DNA of 64,000 bases, from the NCBI GenBank assembly GCA_044346745.1, contig JBIIYQ010000002.1, positions 1 to 64,000 of the forward strand. Reading direction: 5' to 3'. Of this stretch, positions 8,839 through 18,049 are shown piece by piece. Source of the DNA: UKL13-2 sp044346745. GTDB lineage: Bacteria; Pseudomonadota; Gammaproteobacteria; Burkholderiales; Usitatibacteraceae. The number at the start of each line of letters is the position of its first letter. The first letter of the stretch is position 1. The notes beneath the pieces were generated by a model that was not told the origin of the DNA, did no database searches, and was given only the letters and a program-made list of their open reading frames with translations. The position numbers and the translations under genes are program-made.

Positions 8839-9038
8839 GGGCGAGCACCGTTGACATGGGGCGGTGAGGATTTTATGAGGCGCCGAATTTTTCACGCGCG
8901 ACCTCGAGGCTGTTTTCAGGAATTCGGCATGTCCGCTGTGAGCCACCGCCTCCCCTTCCTGATGAAAAAAAGCGGTCCTTGCGCGTACCTTCCTGACAGC
9001 GGTTAGCGTCTGGCATTCGAATCCTGTTGGGGTACACC

Positions 9039-9278
9039 ATGCTGATGATTTCCGGGCTGTTAAGTTTCTTGGGACTACATTCGTCGCGGATCTTTGCAGA
9101 TAATTTCCGGGCGGGAATCATCGCAACACGCGGCGAGAATGTGTTGAAAGCGATCTATTCCGTGCTTTCGATCGCTGGTTTTGTGGTGATCGTTTACGGC
9201 TACGGTGAGTCGCGCCTTGCCCTAATGTCATTGTGGAATCCGCCAGCATGGAAATGCATCGAGCCTTTTGTTTGTTGA
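9039..9278 (+). pseudogene. Truncated duplicate of the NnrU-family gene
   Basis: The 79-residue product is nearly the same as the first half of the intact NnrU-like protein at 11562. It shares FLGLHSSRIFA, GIIATRGEN and KAIYSVLSIAGFV and breaks off right after the LWNPP motif. The remaining membrane segments are missing. This is an old, diverged, truncated copy. The sequence up to about 9430 has no open continuation. Confidence 0.75.
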
Positions 9279-9436
9279 CTTTAGTCGCCGCCAGACCGTG
9301 ACTTTGGCGGTGTTGATTCACGCGCAGACCAAATTTAATGTGATTGTTGCTAACATGTTCATCGGCACACCAGCGCTTGGCTGCCCTGTGGACTACGCTC
9401 TGCTTCCCCGTTCGACCGATTGAGAGGAGAAGGACA

Positions 9437-9640
9437 ATGTTGCGATTTCGGAATCTTATTCGATGGTGTCATATATCGGGTGGACTGTACCTAGGTATCT
9501 TCCTGTTCTCGCCTTTGTTTGAGTATCCGTCCGCTTTGCTTGCAGCGCAGATTGTTTCTGTCTGCTTGCTCTTGACGGGGGTCGGCATATGGCAATGGTC
9601 TGGTGTTACCCGAGCGCTTCGTGGGCTCGGCGCCGAGTGA
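9437..9640 (+). CDS. Small two-segment membrane protein
   Basis: A 67-residue protein with two predicted membrane segments (about 14-30 and 36-55). The ATG lies 6 nt behind GGAGAAGG, a strong ribosome site. Its stop overlaps the ATG of the broken SDR gene (ATGA, 9637-9640), so the two once formed an operon. I do not know its function. It resembles small membrane proteins with a LIRWCHISGGLYLG-like start. Confidence 0.6.
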   Translation: MLRFRNLIRWCHISGGLYLGIFLFSPLFEYPSALLAAQIVSVCLLLTGVGIWQWSGVTRALRGLGAE

Positions 9641-10460
9641 TGACCGACGCATCCGGCAAGCAGGGGTGCGCGCTTGTCACCGGGGCCTCGTCTGGTTTCG
9701 GTGCCGAGATGTCTTGAGCTAGTCCGGCGCGGCTGGGTTGTGATAGGTGTTTCGCGACGCGGGTTCGTGCCGCAGGTCGAAGCTTCCATGCCGGGCCAAA
9801 ACTGAGGGCTGGACGCTCGATGTGACGGACTTGGCTTTGGTTGAGGCAATGGTTGCGAACCTTGCCGCAACGGGCGGCATCGACCGCTATGGCCTGAATG
9901 CGGGTGCCAACATGCTTGGAATGGTCGAAGACCCATCCATGGCGCATGCGCGGACAATCATGTAGACCAACTTCTTGGGGTAGTCAACGCGTACACCGCT
10001 TTGCCCGGGCTTCGTCAGCAAGGGGCGGGACCAGCGCCGTTATCGGCTCGATTTCCGGAAAGATCACGCCCCCGGCGAGGCAATTCACGGTGCAGGCAAG
10101 CACGCCCTAGAAGGTTGGTTCGATGGCCTTCTGCGCGAAGTTTGCCGTTACAACATCTGCGTCAAGCTGCTGGCACCAGAGTTCATCGCAACTCAGCGGG
10201 CATCACAGCTTCCCGTGCCGAGCGCGATCTCTGCTTATGGCGACTTTGATGCTAGGTTGGTTAGGGCATAGCGCGAGCATGCACGCAGGGGTCTGAAGCT
10301 TGGCGCAGCGACTCGCACGATGGTCAACGCCATGGAACAGCGCGGCGGAGGCTGGCGTGGGCCTCTCGGAACGGGCGAACTGTGGCTGTAGCGCTTCCGT
10401 GTGCTTGTCGGCGAGCGCTTTTTCCTGCCGATTGCCCGCCGCTTGTTTGGGGTGCACTAG
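9640..10460 (+). pseudogene. Degraded short-chain dehydrogenase/reductase (SDR)
   Basis: A decayed gene of about 820 bases, the normal length for an SDR. It starts MTDASGKQGCALVTGASSGF, with the TGxxxGxG cofactor motif, and stops 25 codons later (TGA). Further pieces in several frames are LDVTDLALVEAMV, a NAG remnant (LNAGANMLG), GKITPP, GKHALEGWFDGLL, FIATQ and finally a C-terminal VGERFFLPIARRLFG. Several in-frame stops and frame changes rule out function. The catalytic YxxxK region is eroded. Confidence 0.75.
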
Positions 10461-10708
10461 AAACGCACGGTTGCGCCAACCGATCCAGCGAAAGAGCACG
10501 AGTAAACGGGGCCAATTAGGAGGTGGCCCTTGTCGAGTGCGCGATCGCATTTCGTCCCTTCGATTCGATAGGATTGGCTGATTTATCTTCAGCGGCGGGC
10601 GTTCTTTTCAAGCCATTACAAACACCCGTCGCGTTGTACCTAGATTATCTATTTGTGTTGATTTGGGGTGTGGTTGCAAATCGCCAATTCAGCGCAGGAC
10701 GGTGTATC

Positions 10709-10846
10709 GACGATGAGCTGCGATTTACCGACAAAGAGTTCTTCGCGTTGGGCAGCATGGCGCTGACGAAACGCATGCTGGATCGTGCTGGGTTTGCTGA
10801 GGCGCTAGCCCAAGGGCAACTGCCCCCGCCCGGCAGCAATCGGGGC
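10709..10846 (+). pseudogene. Fragment of a DDE transposase N-terminus
   Basis: About 46 codons read DDELRFTDKEFFALGSMAL, then KRMLDRAGF and LPPPGSNRG, which match the start of a large group of IS4/IS1380-like transposases (typical pattern F-T-D-K-x-x-x-x-x-G-x-M-A-L, then P-G-S-N-R-G-Y). The frame then loses similarity and stops at 10885. Neither insertion-sequence end could be identified. The family is recalled from pattern, so the exact IS group is uncertain. Confidence 0.5.
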
Positions 10847-11561
10847 TCCGTGTGCTTGCATTTGCTCGCCCAATTCCTGAGGTAGAGGTGCGATCATCAT
10901 CTCTCGCACTTGATTTCCATTTAACGCGCCGCATACTTGGCATCTCGTGTGGGATGGAGGGCCATAATGGGCTAGTCGCGCGCCTGCTCCCAATCGTTTT
11001 GTTGGCCCCGAAAGACTCGGACATACTCGGGTGTAGCTGGTATTGGTGAAAGCTGTTTGCAGTGAATCAACTTGTAGCAGTCGTGGTGTGGTGAGCTTCT
11101 TTCGTCAATTTTCAGTTTGCTACATTTTTGTGGCTTCGCTAGGCCTATTGCATTTTTGCTTGAGTCCTAGTCGCGGCTTAGGCTGGTTCATTCTTAATCA
11201 TGAGCGCCACCGCGGGCTGCCATGCCGATTTGGCCTCCTAGTTCAGCGACGTCACAAGGGGCATCAAATCAGACGTGACGGCTCATCTTCTTCTGCTAAA
11301 CAGTTCGCTCGAACCGATCTACATCACTTGCCTGACACACGTTTTTTGCCAAATCGACCTTAATGCGGATAACCTTCATTTCGGAGCTCTCCCCTGTTGG
11401 CTGGTATGAATCGCTTCCAGTTCGGGACTTGAGATGGGTTGGGTGAGCAGGTTTTCATCTCTTCCCCTTAGGGGAGTTGTCCGCTGAGAAAAACGCATTC
11501 GTTGCGCCCGCTTGTCTGGCTGCGGTTACCATACACCTATCGAACTGTTACGGAGTACGTC
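10847..11561. other. Decayed region without recognisable genes
   Basis: About 700 bases between the transposase remnant and the intact NnrU gene. Short open frames overlap each other and show no known domain. A small hairpin-like CTTCCCCTTAGGGGAG lies near 11463-11478. GGAG (about 11551) serves the next gene. Confidence 0.4.
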
Positions 11562-12140
11562 ATGTTGATGCTGATTCTGGGATTAGTCATTTTTTTGGGG
11601 TTACACTCATCGCGCATATTTGCTGAAGATTTCCGTTCGGGAATCATCGCAACACGCGGCGAGAATATGTGGAAAGCGATCTATTCCGTTCTCTCGATTG
11701 CCGGGTTTGTGTTGATCGTGTACGGTTACGGCGACACGCGTTTGGCACCCATCACGTTGTGGAATCCGCCAGTTTGGACACGCCACGTTGCTGCACTGCT
11801 GACGTTGGTTGCATTTATCATGCTCGCAGCAGCTTACATACCGAAAAACCCGATCAAGGCGAAACTTGCACACCCCATGCTGCTCGGCACCAAGGTGTGG
11901 GCGGCAGCACATTTGTTGGCAAACGGAAACGTCAGTGACGTGTTGCTGTTCGGCAGCTTTTTGGTTTGGGCGATCTTGTGCTTTCGCGCAGCGAAGAAGC
12001 GTGATCGGGCAGCGGGAGCCACATATCAATCCGGCCCGGCTTTAACGCTCTTCGCCACCGTCGGGCTGGGGATCCTGCTGTGGGCCGCTTTCGCGTTTTA
12101 TCTGCACACGGCCTGGATTGGTGTGAAACCGTTTGGATAA
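11562..12140 (+). CDS. NnrU-family integral membrane protein
   Basis: A 192-residue protein with about five to six membrane segments, belonging to the NnrU family, which was first named for a role near nitric-oxide reductase genes. The core is FLGLHSSRIFAEDFRSGII, then GENMWKAIYSVLSIAGF and LWNPPVWTRHVAALLTLVAF, followed by the conserved HPMLLGTKVWAAAHLLANG. An in-frame TTG lies upstream at 11502, but the ATG at 11562 sits behind GGAG. A truncated copy lies 2.5 kb upstream. No nitrogen-oxide genes are nearby, so its role here is open. Confidence 0.85.
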   Translation: MLMLILGLVIFLGLHSSRIFAEDFRSGIIATRGENMWKAIYSVLSIAGFVLIVYGYGDTRLAPITLWNPPVWTRHVAALLTLVAFIMLAAAYIPKNPIKAKLAHPMLLGTKVWAAAHLLANGNVSDVLLFGSFLVWAILCFRAAKKRDRAAGATYQSGPALTLFATVGLGILLWAAFAFYLHTAWIGVKPFG

Positions 12141-12657
12141 TCGGTCAGTTATCGAGCCTATCCCGCAGCGAAGGTTACGACCTGCTCGCCGAGGACGAGA
12201 GATTTATCGTGCTGATCGAGTATGCCTCTTGCGATGAGTTTGTATGGAAGGGTTTATCCCTTGACGTGATGCGTCAGTCATACGACCGATATCGCGATGG
12301 GTTTGGTGAGTACCCACCACTCGGTTTCCGTGGACGACCTGTGCTACGCGGCGAATAGGGTCCGCGCGCCTTACGTCCTGCTCCGTTAACGCCATTCGTC
12401 TAGGGCGATTGTCTGCCCCTTACCGACAGCAGCAATCATAGTAAGGCCATACCTTTTCTCATCGCAACCCGCGTGAACATGACTTTCTGAGCGTCATTTT
12501 GCTGCGGGCCGACATCGGTCTCGACGGATTGGTGATGGAGCGTTTGTTGGTCGCTGTCGGCATGACATCGTTGGTAGACAAACCAAGCGATAGAGAATGA
12601 GTGAGCGCACGCTCTCAGTAAGTTCGTCTCTTTTTTGTGCTTTCCAGTTGCTGTGAC
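12141..12657. other. Gap before groES, with a possible gene remnant
   Basis: About 520 bases. From about 12174 to 12358 the plus strand reads LAEDERFIVLIEYASCDEF and further plausible protein sequence, but the only starts lie inside the NnrU gene in another frame (12080). It may be a small gene or a remnant. The rest shows nothing recognisable. Confidence 0.3.
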
Positions 12658-12685
12658 TTGAAAAGATTGGCTTCGCCACTATAAT
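12658..12685 (+). promoter_or_regulatory. groES-groEL sigma-70 promoter
   Basis: TTGAAA (12658-12663) and a perfect TATAAT (12680-12685) are 16 nt apart. The -10 overlaps the first base of the CIRCE operator, so repressor binding should block transcription. The -35 is also part of CTTGAAAA (12657-12664), which resembles a sigma-32 -35 element, but I see no CCCCAT-type -10. Confidence 0.75.
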
Positions 12686-12711
12686 TAGCACTCGTTGCGG
12701 TTGAGTGCTAA
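12685..12711 (+). promoter_or_regulatory. CIRCE operator (HrcA binding site)
   Basis: A perfect CIRCE inverted repeat: TTAGCACTC (12685-12693), a 9-nt spacer, and GAGTGCTAA (12703-12711). CIRCE is the binding site of the heat-shock repressor HrcA, so groESL here is under HrcA control. The hrcA gene itself is not in the window. Confidence 0.95.
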
Positions 12712-12848
12712 CGGTTTGGCCAGTGCCAAGATCTTATCGGTCTAGCACCAACTCAACCGCTTCGCAAGCGGTAGGGCAATGCCAACGCGCTTCGCGAAAC
12801 CGGCAAACCGGATTTGTTTTTGTTTCAATCAACCACTAGGAGAGAGTT

Positions 12849-13139
12849 ATGAAATTGCGTCCCCTGCACGATCGCGTGATCGTTAAGCGTTTAGAAGAAG
12901 AGCGGAAGACCGCCTCCGGTATCGTTATTCCTGATACCGCCGCTGAGAAGCCAGACCAAGGTGAAGTGCTCGCCATCGGCCCAGGCAAGAAAAACGAAGA
13001 CGGCAAACTGTCACCCGTTGACGTTCAAGTCGGCGACAAAGTTTTGTTCGGAAAGTACTCCGGCACCACCGTCAAGGTTGATGGTGAAGAACTCCTCGTT
13101 ATGCGCGAGGAAGACATCATGGCCGTTGTTGGCAAATAA
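12849..13139 (+). CDS. groES: Co-chaperonin GroES
   Basis: A 96-residue protein with the full GroES signature: LRPLHDRVIVKR at the start, the mobile loop containing GIVIPDTAAEKP (about 24-35), and the C-terminal LLVMREEDIMAVV. It caps the GroEL barrel during protein folding. The ribosome site AGGAGAGAG precedes the ATG. A 137-nt leader lies between the CIRCE element and the start. The groEL gene follows after 193 nt. Confidence 0.98.
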   Translation: MKLRPLHDRVIVKRLEEERKTASGIVIPDTAAEKPDQGEVLAIGPGKKNEDGKLSPVDVQVGDKVLFGKYSGTTVKVDGEELLVMREEDIMAVVGK

Positions 13140-13332
13140 AGCTTCACATTTGGCCGCCATGCTTTGTTGCTGCTCAGATTTCTCGCTTGTGTACAAACGC
13201 GTACACGTCGCTTCGAAATTCTCCGCGCGCCTGGCCTGACGACCAACTGCTCGCTTTCTTCGACAACAATCCCGCTTCGAATTCGCCGCTATCTAGGCGG
13301 CACCTAATCAACACAGATACGAGGTATTCATC

Positions 13333-14985
13333 ATGGCAGCTAAAGAAGTCAAATTTGCCGGCGACGCACGCGTCCGCATGGTTCATGGCGTAAACGTTCT
13401 CGCCAACGCAGTCAAAGTCACGCTCGGCCCTAAGGGTCGTAACGTCGTTCTCGAGCGTTCGTTCGGCGCGCCGACCATCACCAAAGACGGTGTGTCGGTT
13501 GCGAAAGAAATCGAACTAAAAGACAAGTTCGAAAACATGGGCGCACAGATGGTTAAGGAAGTTGCTTCCAAGACATCTGACGTTGCTGGCGACGGCACCA
13601 CCACCGCCACCGTGTTGGCACAGGCAATTGTTGTTGAAGGCATGAAGTACGTTGCCGCCGGCATGAACCCGATGGACTTGAAGCGCGGTATCGACAAGGC
13701 GGTTGTAGCCATCGTTGCTGAGCTGAAGAAAATCTCCAAGCCAACCACCACCAATAAAGAAATCGCCCAAGTTGGCGCGATCTCGGCCAACTCTGATGCC
13801 AACATTGGCGACATTATTGCCAAGGCAATGGAAAAAGTCGGCAAAGAAGGTGTCATTACTGTGGAAGATGGCAAGTCACTCGATAACGAGCTCGATATCG
13901 TTGAGGGTATGCAGTTTGATCGTGGCTACCTCTCCCCATACTTCATCAACAATCCAGACAAGCAAGTTGCAAACCTTGATGATCCGTTCATCCTCCTGCA
14001 CGACAAGAAGATCTCGAACATCCGTGACCTACTACCCGTCTTGGAGCAAGTTGCCAAGGCTGGCCGCCCACTGCTGATCATCGCAGAAGATGTGGATGGC
14101 GAAGCACTTGCAACGCTGGTTGTGAACAACATCCGCGGAATCCTGAAGACCACCGCCGTGAAGGCACCCGGCTTCGGTGATCGTCGGAAGGCTATGTTGG
14201 AAGACATCGCCATTTTGACCGGCGGTACGGTGATCGCAGAAGAACTCGGCCTGAAGCTCGAGAACGTGACCCTGAAAGACTTGGGCCGTGCGAAGAAAGT
14301 CGAAGTCGCGAAAGAAAATACGACGATCATCGACGGTGCCGGCGATCAGGAAGCGATCAAGGCACGTGTTGCCACCGTTCGCAAACAAATCGATGACGCG
14401 ACCAGCGACTACGACAAAGAGAAGCTGCAAGAGCGCGTGGCCAAGCTAGCCGGCGGTGTGGCAGTGATTCGCGTTGGCGCTGCGACCGAAGTCGAAATGA
14501 AAGAGAAAAAAGCTCGCGTGGAAGACGCGTTGCATGCAACCCGTGCAGCCGTTGAAGAAGGTATCGTGGCTGGTGGCGGCGTTGCACTGCTCCGCGCACG
14601 TACCAACGCAGGCAAGATCGCCGGCGACAACGTCGAGCAAGATGCTGGTATCAAGATCATTCTGCGCGCGATCGAGGAGCCACTGCGTATGATCGCGCAA
14701 AACGCTGGTGACGAGCCATCGGTTGTGGTGAACAAGGTTGTTGAAGGCAAGGGCAACTTTGGCTACAACGCGGCAACCGGCGAGTACGGCGATTTGGTCG
14801 AACTCGGCGTTCTTGATCCAACAAAAGTGACCCGCTACGCGTTGCAAAACGCCGCATCGGTCGCATCCCTGATGCTCACCACAGACGCAATGGTTGCTGA
14901 GTTGCCGAAGGACGAGTCCGGAGGTGGCGGCATGGGCGGCGGAGGAATGGGTGGGATGGGCGGCATGGGCGGTATGGACATGTAA
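13333..14985 (+). CDS. groEL: Chaperonin GroEL
   Basis: A 550-residue chaperonin subunit, normal length. It starts AAKEVKFAGDARVRM, carries the ATP-binding GDGTTTATVLA motif (about 86-96) and VGAATEVEMKEKKARVEDAL (about 381-400), and ends with the Gly-Met repeat tail GGGMGGGGMGGMGG before MDM. It is co-transcribed with groES from the CIRCE-controlled promoter. The ribosome site GAGG lies about 10 nt before the ATG. No second groEL copy is in the window. Confidence 0.98.
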   Translation: MAAKEVKFAGDARVRMVHGVNVLANAVKVTLGPKGRNVVLERSFGAPTITKDGVSVAKEIELKDKFENMGAQMVKEVASKTSDVAGDGTTTATVLAQAIVVEGMKYVAAGMNPMDLKRGIDKAVVAIVAELKKISKPTTTNKEIAQVGAISANSDANIGDIIAKAMEKVGKEGVITVEDGKSLDNELDIVEGMQFDRGYLSPYFINNPDKQVANLDDPFILLHDKKISNIRDLLPVLEQVAKAGRPLLIIAEDVDGEALATLVVNNIRGILKTTAVKAPGFGDRRKAMLEDIAILTGGTVIAEELGLKLENVTLKDLGRAKKVEVAKENTTIIDGAGDQEAIKARVATVRKQIDDATSDYDKEKLQERVAKLAGGVAVIRVGAATEVEMKEKKARVEDALHATRAAVEEGIVAGGGVALLRARTNAGKIAGDNVEQDAGIKIILRAIEEPLRMIAQNAGDEPSVVVNKVVEGKGNFGYNAATGEYGDLVELGVLDPTKVTRYALQNAASVASLMLTTDAMVAELPKDESGGGGMGGGGMGGMGGMGGMDM

Positions 14986-15016
14986 TTACCTTCGTCTGAG
15001 GACGCTTCGTTTTGTT

Positions 15017-15060
15017 GCGGCGGGCCTCGTGTACAGCAACCGTACACGTCAACCCGCCGC
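15017..15060 (+). other. Two-tier hairpin after groEL
   Basis: GCGGCGGG (15017-15024) pairs with CCCGCCGC (15053-15060), and CGTGTAC (15028-15034) inside it pairs with GTACACG (15042-15048). No T-run follows. It may protect the groESL mRNA 3' end or support Rho-dependent ending. Confidence 0.45.
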
Positions 15061-15123
15061 GCGCCGTGCGCTGCGCCCCCATGCTTGGTCATCTCGTTCT
15101 TAACGATTACTGAGACCCCATTT

Positions 15124-15153
15124 AAAGAGGGTTAGCGAAAGCTGGCCCTTTGT
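15124..15153 (+). terminator. Possible groESL terminator
   Basis: An imperfect stem AAAGAGGGTTAGC / GCTGGCCCTTT closed by a GAAA tetraloop is followed by a weak TGTTGT tract. It lies 54 bases before the next gene start. The weak T-run keeps confidence low. Confidence 0.4.
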
Positions 15154-15206
15154 TGTGCGCTCCCGCAATATCATAGGCTATCCGCCGCATTTGAGAATTC
15201 ACAAGA

Positions 15207-16430
15207 GTGAATAGCGTACTAGTGGTCGAAGACGACGAAATCGTTCGCGAGTTCATCGCGCGAAAACTTCTCGCCCGTCAATTCGAAGTTACCGTGGCAC
15301 CGAGCGGCGAAGCTGCGCTCGCCCTTATTCGGTCCCGCATGTTCGACATGATCATTACCGACGTAAACATGCCCGGCATGGATGGCTTCAGCTTTATCCG
15401 GTCGGTACGAATGACCCCAACACTGGGCCAGCCTGAAGTGATCTTCATTTCCAGTACGGACGACCGGGCCATATTCAAGCGCGCAATGAATGTGGGAGCA
15501 TGCGACTTTCTGATCAAACCATTTTCCGGTGCAGAGCTTGGCGAAGCGGTGACCTCACGATTGGCTGATCGTGGCAATCGTACAGGCATGCACCCCGCAG
15601 TCGGACGGGGGGTAAGGAGTCAAAGCGGATCTGCTCTCGTCGTTCCCGGTTACGAAACGCTTCGCACACTCGGCGAGGGTGCCAGCTCCAAGGTGTTGCT
15701 GGCAAAACACCTGCACAACGGCGAACAACACGCGTTGAAACTCGTGCGTCTGCCTGATCAGTCTGGAGAGCAGCGCGAGGTTATCAATCGATTCTTGACT
15801 GAATACTCGATGTTGGTTCGCATTTCGCATCGAAATGTTGCGCGTGTGTTTGAGCACGGACTAGTTGAGAATTATCTCTATATCGGGATGGAGTACTTGC
15901 CGGGAGGCGACCTGCGTCTTGACATCGAGGCAGGCATGGCGCCGCAACGCGCGCAGAAATACGCGGTTCAAATTGCCGCCGCACTCAGCGCGATTCATGG
16001 TACCGGCGTTATTCACCGCGATCTGAAACCCGCCAACATTCTAATGCGGATGACGGGGGAGGCGGTACTTGCGGACTTCGGTATCGCCAAACAAATTGGC
16101 TCCGGGCTGGCGCTGACACAAAACAACATCGCGCTTGGCACGCCGTATTACATGAGCCCAGAGCAAGCGACCGCTAGTCCGCTGGATGCTCGCAGCGATC
16201 TTTATGCGCTCGGCGTTTTGCTCTTCGAGATGCTTACCGGACGACCACCCTATCAGGCATCCACGTCAGTCGAGATCATGGCGATGCATGTGAATGCGGC
16301 GGTGCCGATACTGCCTGAGAAATTTGCGCCGTTTCAGACCGTGCTGCGACGACTGTTGGCAAAAGAACCGGGCGATCGATACACCTCGGCGGAAGCCGCA
16401 TTAAACGCGATCCTCGCCGTAAAGGTGTAG
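15207..16430 (+). CDS. Response-regulator receiver fused to a Ser/Thr protein kinase
   Basis: A 407-residue soluble protein with two signalling domains. Residues 1-120 form a receiver domain with the acidic pocket (EDDE, 8-11), phospho-acceptor D52 in ITDVNMPGMDGF and K104 in LIKPF. Residues about 150-405 form a Hanks-type Ser/Thr kinase with glycine loop LGEGASSKV, lysine K178 (ALKLV), HRDLKPAN (catalytic D272), DFG (D290) and YYMSPEQ. All key residues are present, so both halves look active. Phosphorylation of the receiver by a histidine kinase could control the Ser/Thr kinase. The start is GTG. No partner histidine kinase or phosphatase is adjacent. Confidence 0.9.
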   Translation: MNSVLVVEDDEIVREFIARKLLARQFEVTVAPSGEAALALIRSRMFDMIITDVNMPGMDGFSFIRSVRMTPTLGQPEVIFISSTDDRAIFKRAMNVGACDFLIKPFSGAELGEAVTSRLADRGNRTGMHPAVGRGVRSQSGSALVVPGYETLRTLGEGASSKVLLAKHLHNGEQHALKLVRLPDQSGEQREVINRFLTEYSMLVRISHRNVARVFEHGLVENYLYIGMEYLPGGDLRLDIEAGMAPQRAQKYAVQIAAALSAIHGTGVIHRDLKPANILMRMTGEAVLADFGIAKQIGSGLALTQNNIALGTPYYMSPEQATASPLDARSDLYALGVLLFEMLTGRPPYQASTSVEIMAMHVNAAVPILPEKFAPFQTVLRRLLAKEPGDRYTSAEAALNAILAVKV

Positions 16431-16444
16431 GTGTAGGTTTTGGG

Positions 16445-17539
16445 TTAGGCGGGCCGGCCGGCAACTTCCCGCTCGAAGTCGAGCAACCATTGTTTGCGGG
16501 CGATACCTCCGCCGTAACCTGTCAACGAACCGTCAGAACCGATGACACGATGACACGGGATGATGATTCCACGGTAGTTGTCACCATTCGCGCGCGCCAC
16601 CGCTCTTACCGCCTTCGGCTGCCCAATTCCCCTTGCGATGTCGGCGTATGAACGTGTTTGGCCGGCGGGAATCGCCAAAAGCTGTTTCCATACGGCCTTC
16701 TGGAAAGGTGTACCCCGATCGGCTAATGGAAGTGTGAACGTTTGTCGTTTGCCCGCGTAATACTCGCCGATCTCTTTTGCGGCCTGAACCAGATAACGCT
16801 GCTGCCCCGGCACAATCACACATTTGTTTCTTGCCCGCAGTCTGCCAATTTCCTTCTCCAAGCCCCGGCGGTTCACAAAATCAAGCGCGTGGATGCCAGC
16901 CTCATCAGCAATGACCAACATCGGCCCCAAGGGTGTGTCGAGCCACTGTGAATACATCACCGCCACACTGCCCGCTTTTGACGGTTGCGCGCCAAATAGA
17001 CGGGCAAAGGCCTCGCGATACCCGCTTGGTGAATCGAACCCTGCATCGAGTTGTTGATCGAGCACGAATGTATCCTTTCCCGTGAGTTTGGCTTCGCGCA
17101 CAACAGCCAGCGCCGCACCCAATCGCCTTGCGCGGCTATAGGCCTGAAATGTGATTCCAAAATAACGCTTGAATTGCCGCCTTGCGGTTGAGGGATCGAT
17201 GCCCAAGGCCAACAGGTCTCCTTCACGGATCCGTCCGTCAGCTTTTTCCTCGATCAGTTTTACAAGAGGATCAATCAGATCTGGCTTGTCACTAGTACGC
17301 GCCATCGGCTTGCAGCGCAGGCAGGCGCGAAACCCGGCAAACATGGCCTCATCCGCGTTGGCAAAATAAGCCACATTCTCGCGTTTTGGTTTTCTTGCAG
17401 AACAAGTAGTGCGACAGAAGATGCCGGTTGTTTTTACACCAGTTAGAAACACACCATCAAAGACGGCGTCTCGCTCAAAGAAGGCGCGCCACATGGTTTC
17501 TTCACTTGGCAGGGTTCGTCGTAGTGGTTTCATACACAC
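16445..17539 (-). CDS. ada: Ada: methylphosphotriester/O6-methylguanine-DNA methyltransferase and regulator
   Basis: A 364-residue protein with the full Ada layout. The N-terminal zinc/methyl-acceptor domain has Cys at 42, 46, 73 and 76, with the spacing of E. coli Ada (38, 42, 69, 72). An AraC-type helix-turn-helix follows (about 105-195; TARRQFKRYFGITFQAYSRA). The C-terminal O6-alkylguanine methyltransferase domain has the active site PCHR (C329) and GYGGG. Ada repairs alkylated DNA and, when methylated on its N-domain, activates its own regulon. ATGs at 17539 and 17533 are both possible starts. It converges on the receiver-kinase gene 14 bases away. Confidence 0.95.
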   Translation of the reverse strand: MCMKPLRRTLPSEETMWRAFFERDAVFDGVFLTGVKTTGIFCRTTCSARKPKRENVAYFANADEAMFAGFRACLRCKPMARTSDKPDLIDPLVKLIEEKADGRIREGDLLALGIDPSTARRQFKRYFGITFQAYSRARRLGAALAVVREAKLTGKDTFVLDQQLDAGFDSPSGYREAFARLFGAQPSKAGSVAVMYSQWLDTPLGPMLVIADEAGIHALDFVNRRGLEKEIGRLRARNKCVIVPGQQRYLVQAAKEIGEYYAGKRQTFTLPLADRGTPFQKAVWKQLLAIPAGQTRSYADIARGIGQPKAVRAVARANGDNYRGIIIPCHRVIGSDGSLTGYGGGIARKQWLLDFEREVAGRPA

Positions 17540-17714
17540 ATGTTATCGAACTGCCAATGTGGGCGTCGCCGCTTTTCAGGCAGTGAATTCTCCTCGGCAG
17601 CCGAGCGCCAACCTGATCGTCGTCAAATCGCGTGCTTGCGGAGTTGTGATGTAATGAAACGGGCGTCTCGCGTGAACAGGCACGTCTTACCTCATTCCAA
17701 GCAAGGGAAATCAC

Positions 17715-18035
17715 ATGAAAACACTGAAACTACTGATCACGGCGGTCGCGATGACGCTGGCAGCTGCGGCGTTTGCACAAATAGCCGAAGCACCGAAAAC
17801 AGCAGCCACCCCAGCTCCTGCCGCCGCGAAAAATGCTGTGAAAGCCGAGCCCATTGACATCAACTCGGCGGATGAAAAAACGCTCATGACACTCAAGGGT
17901 ATTGGTGACGTCACTGCAAAGAAAATCATCAAGTCACGCCCTTACAGTGGCAAGGATGACCTCGTAAAGAAGAAAATCCTCACGGAAAAAGCCTATGCGG
18001 ATATCAAAGATCAGATCATCGCCAAACAAAAGTAA
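17715..18035 (+). CDS. Small exported helix-hairpin-helix (ComEA-like) protein
   Basis: A 106-residue protein with a Sec signal peptide (cleavage near AFA-Q, residue 21-22), a Pro/Ala-rich linker and a ComEA-type helix-hairpin-helix domain (about 46-104; IDINSADEKTLMTLKGIGD, then AKKIIKSRPY). Such proteins bind DNA in the periplasm and help DNA uptake; short versions are common in betaproteobacteria. The ribosome site AAGGGAAA is well placed. The Pil-Chp operon further along the window fits a competence or pilus link, but that connection is inference. Confidence 0.85.
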   Translation: MKTLKLLITAVAMTLAAAAFAQIAEAPKTAATPAPAAAKNAVKAEPIDINSADEKTLMTLKGIGDVTAKKIIKSRPYSGKDDLVKKKILTEKAYADIKDQIIAKQK

Positions 18036-18049
18036 CACGCCGTCCCCAG

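Noticed and set aside
8873..9121. Minus-strand frame between the ADI gene and the NnrU remnant
   Set aside because: It overlaps the better-supported NnrU remnant and has no recognisable domain.
12657..12664. Sigma-32 promoter for groESL
   Set aside because: CTTGAAAA resembles the -35 element, but no CCCCAT-type -10 lies at the proper distance, whereas a sigma-70 promoter with CIRCE is complete.
12494..12691. Minus-strand frame before groES
   Set aside because: It runs into the groESL promoter and CIRCE element and shows no family resemblance.
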